Shown piece by piece: positions 22,710-31,396 of a stretch of 64,000 nt of DNA. Position numbers and translations under genes: made by a program. The notes under the pieces were generated by a model. That model was not told the DNA's origin. It searched no databases and worked only from the letters and a program-made list of their open reading frames with translations. The DNA is from Arthrobacter sp. (GTDB lineage Bacteria; Actinomycetota; Actinomycetes; Actinomycetales; Micrococcaceae). The stretch's first letter is position 1, and the number at the start of each line of letters is the position of its first letter. The DNA is taken from NCBI GenBank assembly GCA_031277795.1, contig JAITLQ010000018.1, positions 248,001 to 312,000 of the forward strand. Reading direction: 5' to 3'.

Positions 22710-24545
22710 ATGCGACTCAAGCGCATTTCCTTGGCCGTCGCCGCTGGCGCCGCCGCCGCACTCGCCCTGGCTTCCTGCTCGCCGGGCGGCAACAACACCC
22801 CGTCGTCCTCCGGTTCCGTCTCCGGATCCGCGTCGGACTCGGCCGCGCAGGCCGCACAGATCGATGGTTCGGGCAAGCTGGACCTCAAGGACATCCAGAC
22901 GCAGGACGGCGAGATCAAGGTCTCCGTTGGCTCCACGGAGTTCGGCGGCTACAACACGCTGACGCCGGCCACCTACGACACCTACTCGAGCGCGATCTCC
23001 GCCCTGTACACCACGGGCTTCTTCTACTTCGGCACCGACGGCAAGGTCATCCCGAACGAGACCCTGGGCACCGCCGAGGTCGTCTCCGACAGCCCGCTGC
23101 AGGTCAAGTACACGATCAACCCGGACGCCGTGTGGTCCGACGGCACGCCCATCACCGTGGCCGATGCTGTGCTGGCTTGGGGCTCGCAGAATGCTTCCCT
23201 GCTGGGCTCGGACGGCAAGACCCCGGTCTTCAACAACGTCTCGGGCGACCTCGTCGCGCTGGCCCCCAAGGGTCCGGAGGGCGATGTGAACGGTAAGGAG
23301 TTCACGCTCACCTACAAGGAGCCGAACCTCGACTGGAAGCTGCAGACGCTGATGGCCCAGCCCGCCCACGTCGTGGCCAAGCAGGCCGGCATGAGCGTTG
23401 ATGATCTGGTCTCCGCCCTGCGCGAGCAAGACGCGACCAAGCTGGCCAAGGCCGGCGCGTTCTGGTCCACCGGCTGGAACAAGGGCGCTGGCCAGCTGCC
23501 CGCCGACGATCTGAACGTCTCCAGCGGTCCCTACATCCTCGATTCCTGGCAGAAGGGGCAGTCCGTCTCCCTCGTGCCGAACCCGAAGTACTGGGGCCCC
23601 AAGGCCGGCGTGTCCAAGCTGACGTTCCGCTTCGTCGATTCCGGCGCCATGGTGCAGGCCCTGCAGAACAAGGACCTCGACGTCATGTCGCCCCAGCCCA
23701 CGCTGGACACGATCAAGCAGCTCGAGGCGCTCGGCTCCGCGGTGAAGATCATCAAGGGCGACACCATGACGTGGGAGCACGTCGACTTCAACTTCGCCGG
23801 CACCTCCGTCTTCAAGGACGACGCCGACCTGCGCAAGGCCTTCGCCATGTGCATCCCGCGCGAGCAGATCGTGGAGCAGCTGATCAAGCCGCTGAACCCC
23901 GACGCCAAGGTCCTGAACTCCCGCGTGTCCTTCCCCGGTGATGACCTCTACGACCGCGTGGTGCAGGAGGCCTACCCCGCCTCCACGTACGACTCCGTCA
24001 ACCTCGAGGAGTCCAAGAAGCTCGTGGACGCCTCCAGCGCCGCGAAGACCAACGGCAAGGTGACCGTCCGTATCGGCTACAACTCGCCGAACCCGCGCCG
24101 TGCCAACGAGGTCCAGCTCATCAAGGCCTCCTGCGATCAGGCCGGCTTCGATGTGAAGGACATCTCCTCCGAGACCTTCTCCGCCGAGGGCGGCCCGGTC
24201 ACGAAGAACGACTACGACGCGTTCCTGTTCGCCTGGGCCGGTTCGGGCCAGCTGACCTCCGACAGCAACATCTACATGACGGGCCAGCCGCAGAACTTCG
24301 GCAAGTACTCCAACGCCGAGGTCGACAAGCAGCTGACCATCACGAAGACCACCATGGATCTGACCAAGCACGGCGATGCCCTGGTGGCCACGGAGAAGCA
24401 GCTGTGGGATGACATGTTCGGCATCCCGATCTTCCAGCACCCGGGTATCGACGCCGCCGGTGCGGATGTCACCAACGTGATCCACACCCAGACGCAGGAC
24501 GGCATCACCTGGAACGCGGAGCAGTGGCAGCGCGTGGCCGAGTGA
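22710..24545 (+). CDS. Peptide ABC importer lipoprotein (SBP family 5), system 1
   Basis: A 611-residue extracellular solute-binding lipoprotein of family 5. The lipobox LALASC places the lipidated cysteine at residue 23; a Ser/Gly/Ala linker follows. SVGSTEFGGYNTLTPATYDT, WSDGTPITVADAVLAW and VSSGPYILDSWQKGQSVSLV are the family landmarks. It binds peptides or similar ligands outside the membrane and delivers them to the permeases downstream. TTAGGAG precedes the ATG at 22710 by 5 bases; a GTG 6 bases upstream overlaps this site and is rejected. A hairpin separates it from the permease genes, which should raise its level over them. Confidence 0.93.
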   Translation: MRLKRISLAVAAGAAAALALASCSPGGNNTPSSSGSVSGSASDSAAQAAQIDGSGKLDLKDIQTQDGEIKVSVGSTEFGGYNTLTPATYDTYSSAISALYTTGFFYFGTDGKVIPNETLGTAEVVSDSPLQVKYTINPDAVWSDGTPITVADAVLAWGSQNASLLGSDGKTPVFNNVSGDLVALAPKGPEGDVNGKEFTLTYKEPNLDWKLQTLMAQPAHVVAKQAGMSVDDLVSALREQDATKLAKAGAFWSTGWNKGAGQLPADDLNVSSGPYILDSWQKGQSVSLVPNPKYWGPKAGVSKLTFRFVDSGAMVQALQNKDLDVMSPQPTLDTIKQLEALGSAVKIIKGDTMTWEHVDFNFAGTSVFKDDADLRKAFAMCIPREQIVEQLIKPLNPDAKVLNSRVSFPGDDLYDRVVQEAYPASTYDSVNLEESKKLVDASSAAKTNGKVTVRIGYNSPNPRRANEVQLIKASCDQAGFDVKDISSETFSAEGGPVTKNDYDAFLFAWAGSGQLTSDSNIYMTGQPQNFGKYSNAEVDKQLTITKTTMDLTKHGDALVATEKQLWDDMFGIPIFQHPGIDAAGADVTNVIHTQTQDGITWNAEQWQRVAE

Positions 24546-24587
24546 CCCAGGGTCGCCGAACCACCGCCTGAACCAATTGCTGATCGG

Positions 24588-24615
24588 GCCCGGGGTCCCT
24601 TCGAGGACCCCGGGC
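24588..24615 (+). terminator. Intra-operon hairpin after first binding protein
   Basis: Arms GCCCGGGGTCC (24588-24598) and complement (24605-24615) around CTTCGA, followed by CTGGCTGTTTC. Its place between binding protein and permease suggests a partial terminator or 3' stabiliser. Confidence 0.75.
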
Positions 24616-24660
24616 CTGGCTGTTTCAGTTTCACACGCGTCGAAAGGGCTGTGAACCGCC

Positions 24661-26181
24661 TTGCTTTCCTTCATCCTGCGACGCCTGGGCATCTCGGCCA
24701 TTGTGCTGCTGCTTGCCTCGGTGCTCGTGTACTTCCTCACCACCATCTCCGGTGATCCCCTCGCGGGCATGCGCGAGCAGGCCAATGACCCCAAGGTCGC
24801 CGCCCAGATGCAGGCGCGCATCGTTGCGCTTGATCTGGATACCCCGTGGTTTATCCGCTACCTCAAGTGGCTCGGCGGCGCCGCCGGTTGCGTCTGGGGC
24901 CAGTGCAATCTGGGCACCGATGTCAACGGCAACGCCGTGCTCGACCAGCTGGGCTCCGCCGCAGCCTCGACGCTGCGCCTCGTCCTGCTCTCCGTCGTCA
25001 TCGCCTGCATCGTGGGCATCCTGGTGGGCGTTCTCACCGCCATCCGCCAGTATTCGGACTTCGACTACATCGTCACGTTCATCGCCTTCGTGCTGTTCTC
25101 GCTTCCCGTGTTCTGGGTCGCCGTGCTCCTGAAGGAGTACGCCGCGATCAACTACAACAACTGGATAGCGAATCCATCGTTCACACCGGCCCAAGTCGTG
25201 CTGACGGCCATCATTCTTGGCCTCATCGTCATGCTCTTCATGGGCGGTTCGTGGAAGCGGCGCGTGCTCTCCTTCGGCGTGGTTGCCGTGGTCGTGGGCG
25301 TCGCCATGCCGTACTTCACGTGGCTGCGCTTCTGGCAGTACCCGCAGATGGGACCGGCCGTGATCGCCGTCGTCGTCCTCGCGGTCGGCGCGTTCGCCCT
25401 CCAAACCACCGTGGGCTTCAAGGAGCGCCGCGTGTGGCTCCCCGCCCTCATCAGCGCCGCGCTGGTCATGGTGGTCTACTACGCCAGCTGGAACCTGTTG
25501 TCCGAGCCGAACTGGTGGATCCTCATCCTTGGACTGGTGCTGGCCATCGCCGTGCCGTGGTTGCTCGGTGCGTGGCTGGGCGGGCGCTATCGGCCCCAGG
25601 CCATCGGCGCCGCCGCGAGCGTGACGCTCACGGGCGCCTTCCTGACGATCGTCGACCACCTCTTCGTGACGTGGCCGGGGTTCATGGCGCTGAAGCCGCG
25701 CCCCATCTCGACCATCGGCTCCAACACCCCCAACTTCACCGGGAACTTCTGGGAGACGTTCTTGGACAACGGCACGCAGCTGTTGCTGCCGACCGTGGTC
25801 CTCGCCGTCGTCTCGATCGCCTCGTACTCGCGCTACACCAGGGCGGCCATGATCGATGTGCAGGGCCAGGACTACATGCGCACCGCGCGGTCTAAGGGCC
25901 TGCCCGAGCGCACCGTGATCCTGCGCCACGCCTTCCGCAACGCGCTCATTCCCATCGTCACGATCGTGGCCATGGACTTTGCCGCCGTTATCGGCGGCGC
26001 CGTCATCACCGAGCAGGTGTTTGGCTGGAAGGGCATGGGTGAGCTGTTCCAGACGGGTCTGAAGAACGTGGACCCGGCCCCGGTGATGGCCTTCGTGCTG
26101 GTCACGGGCGGCGTCGCGGTCCTCTTCAACCTGCTCAGCGACGTGATCTACGCGCTCATCGACCCGAGGATCCGGGTATGA
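24661..26181 (+). CDS. Peptide ABC importer permease (OppB/DppB type), enlarged
   Basis: A 506-residue membrane protein, well beyond the 310-340 usual for OppB/DppB. The N-terminal part (RRLGISAIVLLLASVLVYFL, then ISGDPLAGM) and the C-terminal part with the ATPase-contact loop (YTRAAMIDVQGQDYMRTARS, LRHAFRNALIPIV) are canonical. Between about residues 165 and 345 lie some five extra hydrophobic segments. Start codon TTG at 24661 follows AAAGGGCTG at about 9 bases; homologs begin near this point. It ends in an ATGA overlap with a possible start of the second permease. It forms the channel with the next gene product. Confidence 0.88.
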   Translation: MLSFILRRLGISAIVLLLASVLVYFLTTISGDPLAGMREQANDPKVAAQMQARIVALDLDTPWFIRYLKWLGGAAGCVWGQCNLGTDVNGNAVLDQLGSAAASTLRLVLLSVVIACIVGILVGVLTAIRQYSDFDYIVTFIAFVLFSLPVFWVAVLLKEYAAINYNNWIANPSFTPAQVVLTAIILGLIVMLFMGGSWKRRVLSFGVVAVVVGVAMPYFTWLRFWQYPQMGPAVIAVVVLAVGAFALQTTVGFKERRVWLPALISAALVMVVYYASWNLLSEPNWWILILGLVLAIAVPWLLGAWLGGRYRPQAIGAAASVTLTGAFLTIVDHLFVTWPGFMALKPRPISTIGSNTPNFTGNFWETFLDNGTQLLLPTVVLAVVSIASYSRYTRAAMIDVQGQDYMRTARSKGLPERTVILRHAFRNALIPIVTIVAMDFAAVIGGAVITEQVFGWKGMGELFQTGLKNVDPAPVMAFVLVTGGVAVLFNLLSDVIYALIDPRIRV

Positions 26182-26225
26182 CGCCGAAGCACGCAGACGA
26201 ACCCGGATCGCATGAGAGGAACCTC

Positions 26226-27362
26226 ATGAACACCCCTGAGACACCCGAGGCGCTCGGCGCCTCCGTGGCCGCGGTCGAGGACGCGCAGCTGGCCGCCAAG
26301 CAAGACTCGCTGAGCCAAGGCCGGCTCGTCTGGCGTCGCTTCATCCGCCACAAGCCAGCCATGATCTCGGCCGCTGTGCTCGTGCTGCTGATCATCGTGT
26401 CCATGACGTCGATCGGCATCTTCGGCATCAAGGGTTGGTGGCCCTACGACTTCAAGACGACCTCGGTGTCCATCAACGGCGGCGTGCCCAGCGCGCAGCA
26501 CTGGTTCGGCCAGGAGGACATCGGCCGCGACTACTTCGCCCTGGTCATGAGCGGAACCCAGGTCTCGCTCATCGTGGCGTTCCTCGTGGGCATCTCCGGC
26601 ACCGTGCTCGGCACGCTGCTGGGGGCCATCGCCGGTTACTACCGCGGCTGGATCGACTCGATCATCATGCGCATCGCCGACATCTTCTTTGTCATCCCGC
26701 TGCTGCTCATCGCGGCGATCGTGGCCAAGACCGCCTCCGGCGCCATCTCCAGCCCGTGGTTCCTCGGCATCATGCTCGGCGTGGTCTCGTGGGCCGGCCT
26801 GGCCCGCCTGGTCCGCGCCCAGGTGCTCACACTGCGCGAGCGGGAGTACGTCGAGGCGGCACGCGCCATGGGCGCCAGCAGCTGGCGCATCATCCTGAAG
26901 CACCTCATCCCCAACTGCATCGGCACGGTGCTCGTGAACGCCACGCTGGCCACGGCCTCCGCGGTGCTCCTCGAGACGAGCCTGTCGTTCCTCGGCTTCG
27001 GTGTGAAGGCGCCGGACTCCTCCCTTGGCCTGCTCATCTCGCAGTACCAGAACTCCTTCACCACGCGCCCGTGGCTGTTCTGGTGGCCGGGCCTGATCAT
27101 CTTGATCATCGCCCTGTCGGTGAACTTCATCGGCGATGGCCTGCGCGACGCCTTCGACCCGCGTCAGTCCGGCCGGGTGAAGAAGCGCAACCTGGCCGCC
27201 GCGGCGCTGATGGGCATCCGCCCCATCCCGGTGCCGACCACCGCGGAACGCGCCGAGCTCGCGGCACGCGAGCGGGCGGCGTCGGGTCCTCCACGCGGCG
27301 GGGCCGCGGGCCCCGTTGACGCGGCCGAAACCGAACGCACGGACGAGGAGGAGGGGCGATGA
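26226..27362 (+). CDS. Peptide ABC importer permease (OppC/DppC type), system 1
   Basis: A 378-residue permease. The N-terminal region contains WRRFIRHKPAMISAAVLVLL (first membrane segment and OppC_N), HWFGQEDIGRDYFALVMSG (family-conserved GTDxxGRD-like site) and the coupling loop YVEAARAMGASSWRIILKHL. The last 60 residues are a charged cytosolic tail not common in the family (ERAELAARERAAS). I prefer ATG 26226 with GAGAGGA upstream; ATG 26178, overlapping the previous stop as ATGA, is the alternative and would add 16 residues. It pairs with the enlarged permease and the double ATPase that follows. Confidence 0.92.
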   Translation: MNTPETPEALGASVAAVEDAQLAAKQDSLSQGRLVWRRFIRHKPAMISAAVLVLLIIVSMTSIGIFGIKGWWPYDFKTTSVSINGGVPSAQHWFGQEDIGRDYFALVMSGTQVSLIVAFLVGISGTVLGTLLGAIAGYYRGWIDSIIMRIADIFFVIPLLLIAAIVAKTASGAISSPWFLGIMLGVVSWAGLARLVRAQVLTLREREYVEAARAMGASSWRIILKHLIPNCIGTVLVNATLATASAVLLETSLSFLGFGVKAPDSSLGLLISQYQNSFTTRPWLFWWPGLIILIIALSVNFIGDGLRDAFDPRQSGRVKKRNLAAAALMGIRPIPVPTTAERAELAARERAASGPPRGGAAGPVDAAETERTDEEEGR

Positions 27363-29074
27363 GCCACACCCGTGAAAGCGCAAAGCGCGGCGAGGTGGTC
27401 CTCGATATCCGCGACCTGAAGGTGGCCTTCGCCTCCGGCGACGACGCCAAGCTGGCCGTCAATGGCCTGGACCTCCAGGTCAAGGCCGGCGAGGTCGTCG
27501 CGCTCGTGGGGGAGTCCGGCTCCGGCAAGTCGGTCACCTCGCTCTCCACGATGGGCCTGCTGCCCCCGAACGCGATGGTCAGCGGCAGCGTCGAGGTGAC
27601 CGGGCACCAGGTGATCGGGCTGCCGGAGGAGCGCATGCGCAAGCTGCGGGCCACCGAGATCGCCATGGTCTTCCAGGAGCCGATGACCGCGCTGAATCCG
27701 GTCCTCACGGTTGAGCGTCAGCTCACGGAGGCTCTGGAGACGCACAACCTGGCCTTCGGTCAGGCGGCGCGCGACCGGGCGATCTCTCTGCTGGAGCGCG
27801 TGGGCATCCCCGATGCGGCCAAGCGCATCAAGCAGTACCCGCACCAGTTCTCCGGCGGCCAGCGCCAGCGCATCGTGATCGCCATGGCGCTCACGTGCGA
27901 GCCGAAGGTGATCATCGCCGACGAGCCCACCACGGCCCTCGACGTCACGGTGCAGGCGGACGTCCTCGATCTGCTCCGCGAGCTCAAGGACGATCTCGGC
28001 GTGGGCATCCTGCTCATCACCCACAACATGGGCGTGGTGGCCGATATGGCCGACCGGGTCTCGGTGATGTTTATGGGTGACCTCGTGGAGGAAGGGACGG
28101 TGCAGGAGATCCTGTACCGGCCCCAACACCCCTACACGCAGGCGCTGCTCGCCGCCGTGCCCCGGCTCACCGATGTGGCCTTGACGCACGACGACGAGGC
28201 GGGGCGCCTCGAGGCGGAGAGGGCCGGCGCGGCCGAGGCGAAGGGCCGGGAGGTGGTCCTGTCCGCCAAGAGCATCGCGATCGATTACAAGGTGAAGTCG
28301 GGGACCTTCCGCGCGGCGGAGGGCGTCAGCTTCGACGTGGCGGCGGGGGAGACCACGGCGCTCGTGGGCGAGTCCGGGTCGGGCAAGTCGACCGTCGCCA
28401 AGGCCGTCCTGGGCCTGCTGCCCACGGCGGCCGGCGAGCTGCGTGTTCAGGGACGTGACCTCGCCTCGCTCAAGGGCAAGGAGGCCAAGCTGGCCCGCCG
28501 CGCCATCGGCGTGGTGTTCCAGGATCCGGCGGCCTCGCTCGATCCGCGCTTCCCGATCGGGGAATGCATCATGGAGCCCATGGTAGTGCACAAGGTCGGC
28601 ACCAAGGCGGAGCGCGTGGCGCGGGCTATGGAGCTGCTCGCGGCGGTCAAGCTCCCGGCGGACGTGCTCAACCGCTATCCGCACGAGCTCTCCGGCGGGC
28701 AGAAGCAACGCGTCGGCATCGCCAGGGCGCTCGTGCTGGACCCGAGCGTGCTCATCGCGGACGAGCCCACGTCGGCGCTCGACGTGTCGGTGCAGGCCAC
28801 CGTGCTGGAGATGCTGAAGGAGATCCAGGCCGACTTCGGCTTCGCCTGTCTCTTCGTGAGCCACGACCTGGCGGTGGTCGATCACCTGGCGGACAACGTC
28901 GTGGTGATGAAACGCGGCCAGGTGGTGGAGCAGGGCCCCACCGAACGGGTGCTGCACTTCCCCCAGGAGGACTACACCAAAGAGCTGCTGGCCGCCGCGC
29001 CGGTGCCGGACCCGGATGCGCAGAAGGTGCGCCGCGAGGCGCGCCATCGGCTGTTGGGCATCGGCACGTCCTGA
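27359..29074 (+). CDS. Peptide ABC importer double ATPase (OppD-OppF fusion), system 1
   Basis: A 571-residue cytosolic protein with two ABC ATPase domains, equivalent to OppD and OppF fused. Walker A GESGSGKSVTS at about 50 and GESGSGKSTVA at about 340; signatures FSGGQRQRIVIAMAL and LSGGQKQRVGIARAL; Walker B VIIADEPTTALDV and [13 protein letters not shown]. Each half ends with the peptide-importer C-terminal region (RPQHPYTQALLAAVPRL; FPQEDYTKELLAAAPVP). It powers the two permeases upstream. ATG overlaps the preceding stop (ATGA). A 12-bp hairpin ends the operon. Confidence 0.95.
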   Translation: MSHTRESAKRGEVVLDIRDLKVAFASGDDAKLAVNGLDLQVKAGEVVALVGESGSGKSVTSLSTMGLLPPNAMVSGSVEVTGHQVIGLPEERMRKLRATEIAMVFQEPMTALNPVLTVERQLTEALETHNLAFGQAARDRAISLLERVGIPDAAKRIKQYPHQFSGGQRQRIVIAMALTCEPKVIIADEPTTALDVTVQADVLDLLRELKDDLGVGILLITHNMGVVADMADRVSVMFMGDLVEEGTVQEILYRPQHPYTQALLAAVPRLTDVALTHDDEAGRLEAERAGAAEAKGREVVLSAKSIAIDYKVKSGTFRAAEGVSFDVAAGETTALVGESGSGKSTVAKAVLGLLPTAAGELRVQGRDLASLKGKEAKLARRAIGVVFQDPAASLDPRFPIGECIMEPMVVHKVGTKAERVARAMELLAAVKLPADVLNRYPHELSGGQKQRVGIARALVLDPSVLIADEPTSALDVSVQATVLEMLKEIQADFGFACLFVSHDLAVVDHLADNVVVMKRGQVVEQGPTERVLHFPQEDYTKELLAAAPVPDPDAQKVRREARHRLLGIGTS

Positions 29075-29101
29075 GGTCGGCTGAGCCGTCAACCAATCAC
29101 T

Positions 29102-29129
29102 CGCCCGCCCCGGTTTGCCGGGGCGGGCG
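29102..29129 (+). terminator. Terminator of first peptide operon
   Basis: Perfect 12-base arms CGCCCGCCCCGG (29102-29113) and complement (29118-29129), loop TTTG. It is located 27 bases past the stop and lacks a clear T run. Confidence 0.8.
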
Positions 29130-29181
29130 GTGGTGTGTCCTGGGCGGAACGGGGTCGGTTGGAGCTTCAATGTTTCTGGTC

Positions 29182-29217
29182 GGTAACGAGAAACTGTGAA
29201 AGACAGGCTTGATATTC
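29182..29217 (+). promoter_or_regulatory. Composite motif upstream of second peptide operon
   Basis: GGTAAC (29182-29187), 8 bases, GTGAAAG (29196-29202), 6 bases, TTGATATTC (29209-29217), identical in words and spacing to 22557-22592. It lies in the 509-base non-coding gap 29075-29583, about 370 bases before the lipoprotein start. I see no gene in the rest of that gap. Confidence 0.7.
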
Positions 29218-29583
29218 ACATGCTTGACGGGGGATCCTAGATTTGTTCACACGTGACGCGTGACACTTTTGCTCGTCACACAACATCGGTGTCAATCGAC
29301 CACTCGGAGGGTCTGAGGTTCATGAAATGTCTGCAGAATCGGGATTTTTCGCCCGAGCATGCACGTTCATGGGCGCTCACTTCCGGAATGGACCCGGCGT
29401 CACATTCGTGGCCGACACCGCCAAGTTCGCATTGCCCGGGTAGTCTGCCGTGCCCTTCGCGCCCTCGCGGGAGTGATGCAGGGCACGGCGCGGCTCCGAG
29501 CGCGTAAGCTCTACCTACCTCCGACAAGGGCATCCCCGCCCGCGTCGACCTGCGAACGACCTACACCCGCACTGGAGGAAACA

Positions 29584-31272
29584 GTGAAGACCAATCGCAA
29601 GGCGCTTGCCGCCCTGTCCATTTTTGCGGCCGGCTCGCTGGCGCTGACCGCCTGTGGCGGCGGCTCCGGCGACTCCGGCTCGTCCTCGTCGAGCCAGGGC
29701 GGCACGGATTCGTCGGCCGCTGCCACCTCGGCCATCATCACCACGAACGGCACCGAGCCCCAGAACCCGCTGATCCCGACCAACACCACCGAGGTGGGCG
29801 GCGGCAAGATCATCGACCTCGTCTTCGCTGGCCTGGTCGCCTTCGATGCCAAGGGCGAGCCGCAGCTGGATGCGGCCGAGTCGATCGAGCCCAACGCCGA
29901 CAACACGGTGTGGACGATCAAGCTCAAGGCCGGCCAGAAGTTCTCCGACGGCAGCGCCGTTACCTCTGATTCCTTCATCGACGCCTGGAACTACGGCGCA
30001 AACATTGCCAATGCGCAGGGCTCCTCCTCGTTCTTCGAGAACATCAAGGGCTACAGCGCCGATGCGAAGAAGCCGGTGGAGAAGCTCTCCGGCCTCAAGA
30101 AGGTCTCGGACACCGAGTTCACGGTCGACCTGAGCCAGCCGGAGACCAACTTCAAGCTGCGCCTGGGCTACTCGGCCTTCGTGCCGCTGCCGAAGGCCGC
30201 CTACGGCTCCGACGGCAAGATCACCAAGGCCTTCGGCGAGGCCCCGATCGGTAACGGCCCGTACAAGCTGGCCTCCGACACCGCTTGGACCCACAACGAG
30301 GGCATCAAGCTCGTCAAGAGCGACAGCTATGACGGCATCCGAAAGGCGCAGAACGGCGGCATCACGATCACCTTCTACACCTCGCAGGATTCGGCCTACG
30401 CCGCGGTCCAGTCCAAGAACGGCACCCTGGACATCCTCGACCAGGTGCCGCCGGCCAGCTTCGCCACCTACGAGTCGGACTTCGCGGATTCGAATGTGAA
30501 CCAGCCGGCGGCGATCTTCCAGTCCTTCACGATCCCGCAGTACCTGGATCACTTCAAGTCGGACACCGAGGAGGGCCAGCTGCGCCGTCAGGCCATCTCG
30601 CTGTCCATCGATCGCGCCACCATCACGGACAAGATCTTCAGCAACACCCGCACGCCCGCCAAGGACTTCACCTCCCCGGTGCTGTCCGGCTGGGACACCT
30701 GGGGCAAGAACCTGGCCGGCAACGAGGTCCTGAACTTCGATGTCACCAAGGCCAAGGAGCTGTGGGCCCAGGCCGACGCGATCTCCAAGTACGACGGTGA
30801 CTTCACCATTGCGTACAACTCCGATGGTGGTCACAAGGAGTGGGTTGACGCCGTCACCGGCATGATCTCGCAGAACCTGGGCATCAAGGCCGAGGGCAAG
30901 GCCTACCCGGCCTTCAAGGGCCTGCTTGACGACGAGAAGAACAACAAGATGACCGGTGCTTTCCGCTCGGGTTGGCAGGCCGACTACCCGGCCATCGACA
31001 ACTTCCTGACGCCGCTCTACTCCAAGACCGGTGGCTCGAACTACGGCCGCTACGACTCCGCCGCCTTCGCCGAGGGCATGAAGGCGGCCGCCGCCGCCAA
31101 GACCCCGGAGCTGGCTCAGGCCGAGTACGACAAGGTGCAGCAGACCCTGCTCAAGGATCTGCCGGCCATCCCGCTGTGGTACTCGAACGTGCAGTCGGTG
31201 TGGGATCCGGCTCTGAAGAACGTGCAGATCGGCTGGAACTCCGTGCCGCTGTACTACGCGATCACCAAGTGA
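29584..31272 (+). CDS. Peptide ABC importer lipoprotein (SBP family 5), system 2
   Basis: A 562-residue family-5 solute-binding lipoprotein. The lipobox LTAC puts the lipidated cysteine at residue 24, followed by a Gly/Ser/Gln linker. TNGTEPQNPLIPTNTTEVGG, WTIKLKAGQKFSDGSAVTSD and IGNGPYKLASD are typical of oligopeptide-binding OppA/DppA proteins. It differs strongly from the first system's binding protein, so different peptide preferences are likely. GTG at 29584 is preceded by GGAGGAAAC. The long upstream gap holds the motif shared with system 1; a 15-bp hairpin follows before the permease genes. Confidence 0.94.
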   Translation: MKTNRKALAALSIFAAGSLALTACGGGSGDSGSSSSSQGGTDSSAAATSAIITTNGTEPQNPLIPTNTTEVGGGKIIDLVFAGLVAFDAKGEPQLDAAESIEPNADNTVWTIKLKAGQKFSDGSAVTSDSFIDAWNYGANIANAQGSSSFFENIKGYSADAKKPVEKLSGLKKVSDTEFTVDLSQPETNFKLRLGYSAFVPLPKAAYGSDGKITKAFGEAPIGNGPYKLASDTAWTHNEGIKLVKSDSYDGIRKAQNGGITITFYTSQDSAYAAVQSKNGTLDILDQVPPASFATYESDFADSNVNQPAAIFQSFTIPQYLDHFKSDTEEGQLRRQAISLSIDRATITDKIFSNTRTPAKDFTSPVLSGWDTWGKNLAGNEVLNFDVTKAKELWAQADAISKYDGDFTIAYNSDGGHKEWVDAVTGMISQNLGIKAEGKAYPAFKGLLDDEKNNKMTGAFRSGWQADYPAIDNFLTPLYSKTGGSNYGRYDSAAFAEGMKAAAAAKTPELAQAEYDKVQQTLLKDLPAIPLWYSNVQSVWDPALKNVQIGWNSVPLYYAITK

Positions 31273-31303
31273 TCAACGGCTGAAGAGCCTTGCACTCCGC
31301 GCG

Positions 31304-31338
31304 CGTGACGCCCGGGGCCACGAGCCCCGGGCGTCACG
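31304..31338 (+). terminator. Intra-operon hairpin after second binding protein
   Basis: Perfect 15-base arms CGTGACGCCCGGGGC (31304-31318) and complement (31324-31338), loop CACGA. It sits between the binding-protein gene and the permease genes, as in system 1. Confidence 0.8.
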
Positions 31339-31366
31339 TCCGCGTTCATTACTCTCTGGAGACCCC

Positions 31367-31396
31367 ATGACTGAACCATCCGAGATGAGGCGTTGA
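31367..31396 (+). CDS. Nine-codon leader ORF overlapping permease start
   Basis: ATG at 31367 with TGGAGA 6 bases upstream opens a nine-codon frame (MTEPSEMRR) whose TGA shares its A with the ATG of the permease (TGATG at 31394-31398). The better ribosome site belongs to the leader, so permease translation may depend on coupling to it. Whether the peptide itself matters is unknown. Confidence 0.45.
   Translation: MTEPSEMRR

Noticed and set aside
29218-29583. Possible small gene or riboswitch in the long leader of the second peptide operon
   Set aside because: Short frames lack ribosome sites and third-position bias, and I could not fold a known riboswitch core by eye; only the upstream composite motif is supported.
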